Of a stretch of DNA of 6,545 nt, positions 4,592-6,545 are shown one piece after another. The DNA is from Chloroflexi bacterium RIFCSPLOWO2_02_FULL_71_16 (GTDB lineage: Bacteria > Chloroflexota > Limnocylindria > P2-11E), in assembly GCA_001795345.1 (NCBI GenBank), contig MGON01000115.1, positions 268-6,812 on the forward strand. Direction: 5' to 3'. The translations under genes were made by a program, and so were the position numbers. The number at the start of each line of letters is the position of its first letter. Positions within the stretch are counted from its first letter, which is position 1. A model generated the notes under the pieces. The model saw nothing but the letters and a program-made list of their open reading frames with translations, was not told the origin of the DNA and made no database searches.

Positions 4592-6255
4592 TACGACGCG
4601 GCCTCGGCGATCGCGCGCACCGTCTCGAGGGTGTCGATGTCGGCGATGGGCTTGTCCGGACGCAGTCGGACGATGCGCGGGAACCGCATCGCGAAGCCGG
4701 AGTCATGGCGGTCGCTGCGCTGGATCTGGTCGAAGGCGACCTCGATGACCGTCTCCGGCCGGACGACGCGGATCCGGCCAAGGTCGCGCGTCGTCGTGCG
4801 GAGGAAGTGCTCGGTCATCTCGGCGATCTCCTTGTCGGTGAGGCCGCTGTACGCCTTGCCGACGTTGCGCAGCTTCCCGGTCTCATCGCGGACCGCGAAG
4901 GTGTAGTCGGAGAGCACGCCGCGCCGCTTCCCATGTCCCCACTCGACCGCGGTGACGACGACGTCGAGCGTCCGGAGGGCCCGCTTGACCTTCAGCCACT
5001 CCATCCCGCGTCGTCCCGGGCGGTAGGGCGAGCGCGGATCCTTGACCATGAGCCCCTCGTTCCCGCGCTCCCGCGCGGCGGCGAACTCGCGCTCGAGGGC
5101 CGCCACCAGCTCGTCCGCGGCGAGATCGAGCGTGCGCGCGAGGGCCGGCCGCAGCGGCGGCGCGAGCGGCAGCGCGCGCAGCACCGCCGCGCGCTCGGCG
5201 AGCGGCCGCTCGATCAGAGGCGTGCCGTCGCGCTCCAGGACATCGAAGACGACGAGGCTCGCCGGCAGGCGCTCGAGGACCTCGCCTCCGACGGACTTAC
5301 GGCCGAGCCGGCCCTGGAACTCGGTGAAGGGCACGGCGCGCTCTCCGCGGAACGCGAGGATCTCCGCGTCGAGCACGAAGCTGCCGGGTAGCGCGCGCAG
5401 CGGCGCGTGCAGCTCGGGATACCGGTCCGTGACGCGGTCGAGGGTCCGCGAGAAGATCTCGAGACGGTCGCCGGCCTTGTGGACCTGGGCGCGCACGCCG
5501 TCGTACTTGTCCTCCACGACGTACGGAGCTGGGAACCGCCGGGCGACCTCCGCGAGGTCGAGGACCGGGGTCGCGAGCATCATCCCGATGGGCGCGAAGT
5601 GCGCGAACGCGGCGCCCCCGAGCGTCCCGGCTTTCGCGCGAAGCGCGGCCTCGCCGATGTCTCCGCCCAGCATGTTGGCCCGGGCGACCGCCTCGCGAGC
5701 CGCGCCGAACGCCTTGGCCACCGCCTCCTCGACGAGGCTCTCCCGGAGCCCGATGCGCATGTCGCCGCCGATGATCTTCACGACGTAGCGGGCCTCGTCG
5801 CCGGTCGCGCGCGCCAGCAGCGCGCGGACCAGAGCGCGCTTCGCGTTCGAGCCTCGCGTGCCGGCGATCTCGTCGAACGCGGCCGCCAGGCCGGCGAGCG
5901 ACAGCGGGCGCCCGTCCGGCGGGGCCGTCGTGATCAGCTCTGCCGCGACGTCGCCGAGGTCGGCGTGCCGCTGGTACGAGGCGCCCATGTCGTCGCCGCT
6001 GGCCCCGGACCGTTCGAGGATCGCTTCGGTCAGCGCGCTCCAGCCTACCGAGAGCACGCGCTGGTCGGCGCGCGAGAACGGGCCGCCGGCGAAGAGCCGG
6101 GCGGCGACGGGGAGGTCGGCGTCCGCGAGCGTGCCGAAGTAGGCTGCGAGCGCGTCGAGCTTCCGGAGCTTGCGCGTCGTCGCGCGCACGGCGTCGGCCG
6201 TGCGCGCCCATTCGGCGAAGGAGGACATGCTCGTGGGCGTCATCGAGCTGCTCAT
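4591..6255 (-). CDS. ATP-dependent DNA ligase (three-domain type)
   Basis: A 554-residue enzyme that seals nicks in duplex DNA through a ligase-AMP intermediate. The N-terminal DNA-binding domain (about 10-210) includes VVKIIGGDMRIGLRESLVEEA. The adenylation domain carries motif I EDKYDGVR with nucleophile K250, motif Ia IFSRTLDRVTDRYP, motif III FVLDAEILAF (E298), IIIa VVFDVL, motif IV EGLMVKDP (E400) and motif V EWLKVKR (K422, K424). A C-terminal OB-fold (about 430-540) has VEWGHGKRRGVLSDYTF and the late motif MRFPRIVRLRPDK. The length and order fit LigB-type and archaeal-like bacterial ligases. No polymerase or phosphoesterase domain is fused, so it is not a LigD, and being ATP-dependent it is probably a repair accessory. 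The ATG at 6255 has AGGA 5 nt upstream, but conservation only seems to begin near residue 11. The ATGs at 6243 and 6228 are therefore alternatives, the last avoiding overlap with the divergent gene. Confidence 0.94.
   Translation of the reverse strand: MSSSMTPTSMSSFAEWARTADAVRATTRKLRKLDALAAYFGTLADADLPVAARLFAGGPFSRADQRVLSVGWSALTEAILERSGASGDDMGASYQRHADLGDVAAELITTAPPDGRPLSLAGLAAAFDEIAGTRGSNAKRALVRALLARATGDEARYVVKIIGGDMRIGLRESLVEEAVAKAFGAAREAVARANMLGGDIGEAALRAKAGTLGGAAFAHFAPIGMMLATPVLDLAEVARRFPAPYVVEDKYDGVRAQVHKAGDRLEIFSRTLDRVTDRYPELHAPLRALPGSFVLDAEILAFRGERAVPFTEFQGRLGRKSVGGEVLERLPASLVVFDVLERDGTPLIERPLAERAAVLRALPLAPPLRPALARTLDLAADELVAALEREFAAARERGNEGLMVKDPRSPYRPGRRGMEWLKVKRALRTLDVVVTAVEWGHGKRRGVLSDYTFAVRDETGKLRNVGKAYSGLTDKEIAEMTEHFLRTTTRDLGRIRVVRPETVIEVAFDQIQRSDRHDSGFAMRFPRIVRLRPDKPIADIDTLETVRAIAEAAS
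6218..6224 (+). promoter_or_regulatory. Ribosome binding site deciding the start of the small membrane protein
   Basis: AAGGAGG lies 8 nt before GTG 6233 but only 2 nt before ATG 6227. The spacing therefore favours GTG 6233 as the true start. The site sits inside the ligase coding region on the opposite strand. Confidence 0.65.
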
Positions 6256-6421
6256 CGTGGTCCTGCTGATCCTGTGGTTGCTGGGCTACTTCGGCCGGGG
6301 CCGCTTCGCGCGCGGCGGGCCGGACCTGCCCGCGTCCCCGCCGTTCGGCGGCAGCTGGATCCACTTCCTGCTCATCGTCGCGCTCATCCTCGTCATCCTG
6401 AGGCTCCTCAAGGTCATCTGA
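6233..6421 (+). CDS. Small two-helix membrane protein resembling the lmo0937/DUF5670 family
   Basis: A predicted 62-residue protein with two hydrophobic helices, residues about 3-20 (ELLIVVLLILWLLGYF) and 42-60 (WIHFLLIVALILVILRLL). They are joined by a polar linker rich in Gly, Pro and Arg. The ILWLLG motif in the first helix and the GGSWIHFLLIVALI pattern at the start of the second recall the short lmo0937/DUF5670 membrane proteins, whose function is unknown. Its linker is longer than the few residues I recall for the family. The start is set by the Shine-Dalgarno at 6218-6224; starting at ATG 6227 would add two residues. It is divergent from the ligase, and the 5' ends of the two genes touch or overlap. 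The stop TGA shares its final A with the ATG of the next gene, so the pair is probably one transcript. Confidence 0.72.
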   Translation: MGVIELLIVVLLILWLLGYFGRGRFARGGPDLPASPPFGGSWIHFLLIVALILVILRLLKVI

Positions 6422-6545
6422 TGCAGCGATCGCCGGAGCCCGGCCGGCCCATGACGCGGGTGCCGTACGGGCACGGCGAGATCGAGTTCATGGTCCAGCC
6501 ATGGTTCGACCTCGACGTGCTCGGCTCGGCCCCGGCCGAGCCGGT
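6421..6545 (+). CDS. 5' end of a LarA-like (DUF2088) protein, truncated by the window edge
   Basis: The frame is open from ATG 6421 to the window end (41 codons). AAGG lies 7 nt upstream and the start codon overlaps the preceding stop. An in-frame ATG at 6451 is an alternative and would put the recognisable sequence right at the N-terminus. The segment VPYGHGEIEFMVQPWFDLDVL resembles the opening of LarA-family proteins (a Y-G-x-G beta strand, then hydrophobic strands ending in a 'v-l' segment). LarA itself is the lactate racemase that uses a nickel-pincer cofactor, and many family members have other 2-hydroxyacid substrates. Only the first strand or two are visible, so the family call is tentative and the substrate cannot be given. 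Confidence 0.5.
   Translation, partial: MQRSPEPGRPMTRVPYGHGEIEFMVQPWFDLDVLGSAPAEP

Noticed and set aside
2334..4781. A single 815-codon minus-strand open frame covering the PAS kinase and a long upstream extension
   Set aside because: The part upstream of ATG 3371 is Arg/Ala/Pro-rich with no domains, and it overlies the well-supported GAF kinase in another frame. It is open only because the DNA is GC-rich.
3413..4906. A 497-codon plus-strand open frame opposite the kinase and ligase genes
   Set aside because: It has shadow composition (Arg, Ala, Glu and Gly runs), no motif and no ribosome binding site, and it is fully antisense to clear genes.
4591..6255. NAD-dependent LigA or NHEJ-type LigD ligase
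   Set aside because: Motifs I to V and the domain order are of the ATP-dependent type. No BRCT or zinc-finger domains (LigA) and no polymerase or phosphoesterase domains (LigD) are present.

Overview
The window is GC-rich throughout (bases C and G dominate both coding and non-coding stretches), with bacterial gene packing, GTG/TTG starts and 4-nt gene overlaps. A secreted-type protein with a long Pro/Thr/Ser tail, an ATP-dependent DNA ligase and soluble histidine kinases are all compatible with a GC-rich Terrabacteria lineage such as Chloroflexota or Actinomycetota. That placement is an inference with low confidence; nothing in the window fixes the taxon.

Layout. (1) Bases 2-562, plus strand: the 3' end of a gene for a surface or secreted-type protein, with a carboxypeptidase-regulatory-like beta-sandwich and a Pro/Thr/Ser-rich C-terminal tail. 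(2) Bases 571-1578: a complete IS481-family insertion sequence. It has 27-bp imperfect terminal inverted repeats, an intact DDE transposase, a long leader hairpin and flanking CTAG duplications. It sits in what was a gap of only about four bases between two convergent genes. (3) Bases 1579-4567, minus strand: a three-gene signalling operon read right to left. It runs GAF/HisKA_3 kinase, then PAS/HisKA kinase, then OmpR/PhoB-type response regulator, with 4-nt stop/start overlaps at both junctions. (4) Bases 4591-6255, minus strand: an ATP-dependent DNA ligase 23 nt upstream of the kinase operon, possibly co-transcribed with it. (5) Bases 6233-6545, plus strand, divergent from the ligase: a 62-residue two-helix membrane protein resembling the lmo0937/DUF5670 family. 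Its stop overlaps the start of a gene whose N-terminus resembles the LarA (DUF2088) family and which runs off the window.

How the genes work together. The two kinases and the regulator probably form one cytoplasmic signalling module: ligand or redox sensing through GAF and PAS, output as transcription. Whether both kinases feed the single OmpR-type regulator is open. The ligase seals nicks in DNA repair and may share a transcript with the kinases. The IS is a later arrival that took the TAG stop of the regulator as its CTAG target, so neither neighbouring reading frame was damaged.

I found no RNA gene, CRISPR array, integron or phage gene, and no strong case for an undescribed system. The most unusual structures are the IS insertion at a stop codon, the leader hairpin that buries the transposase ribosome binding site, and the mixed-class two-kinase operon.
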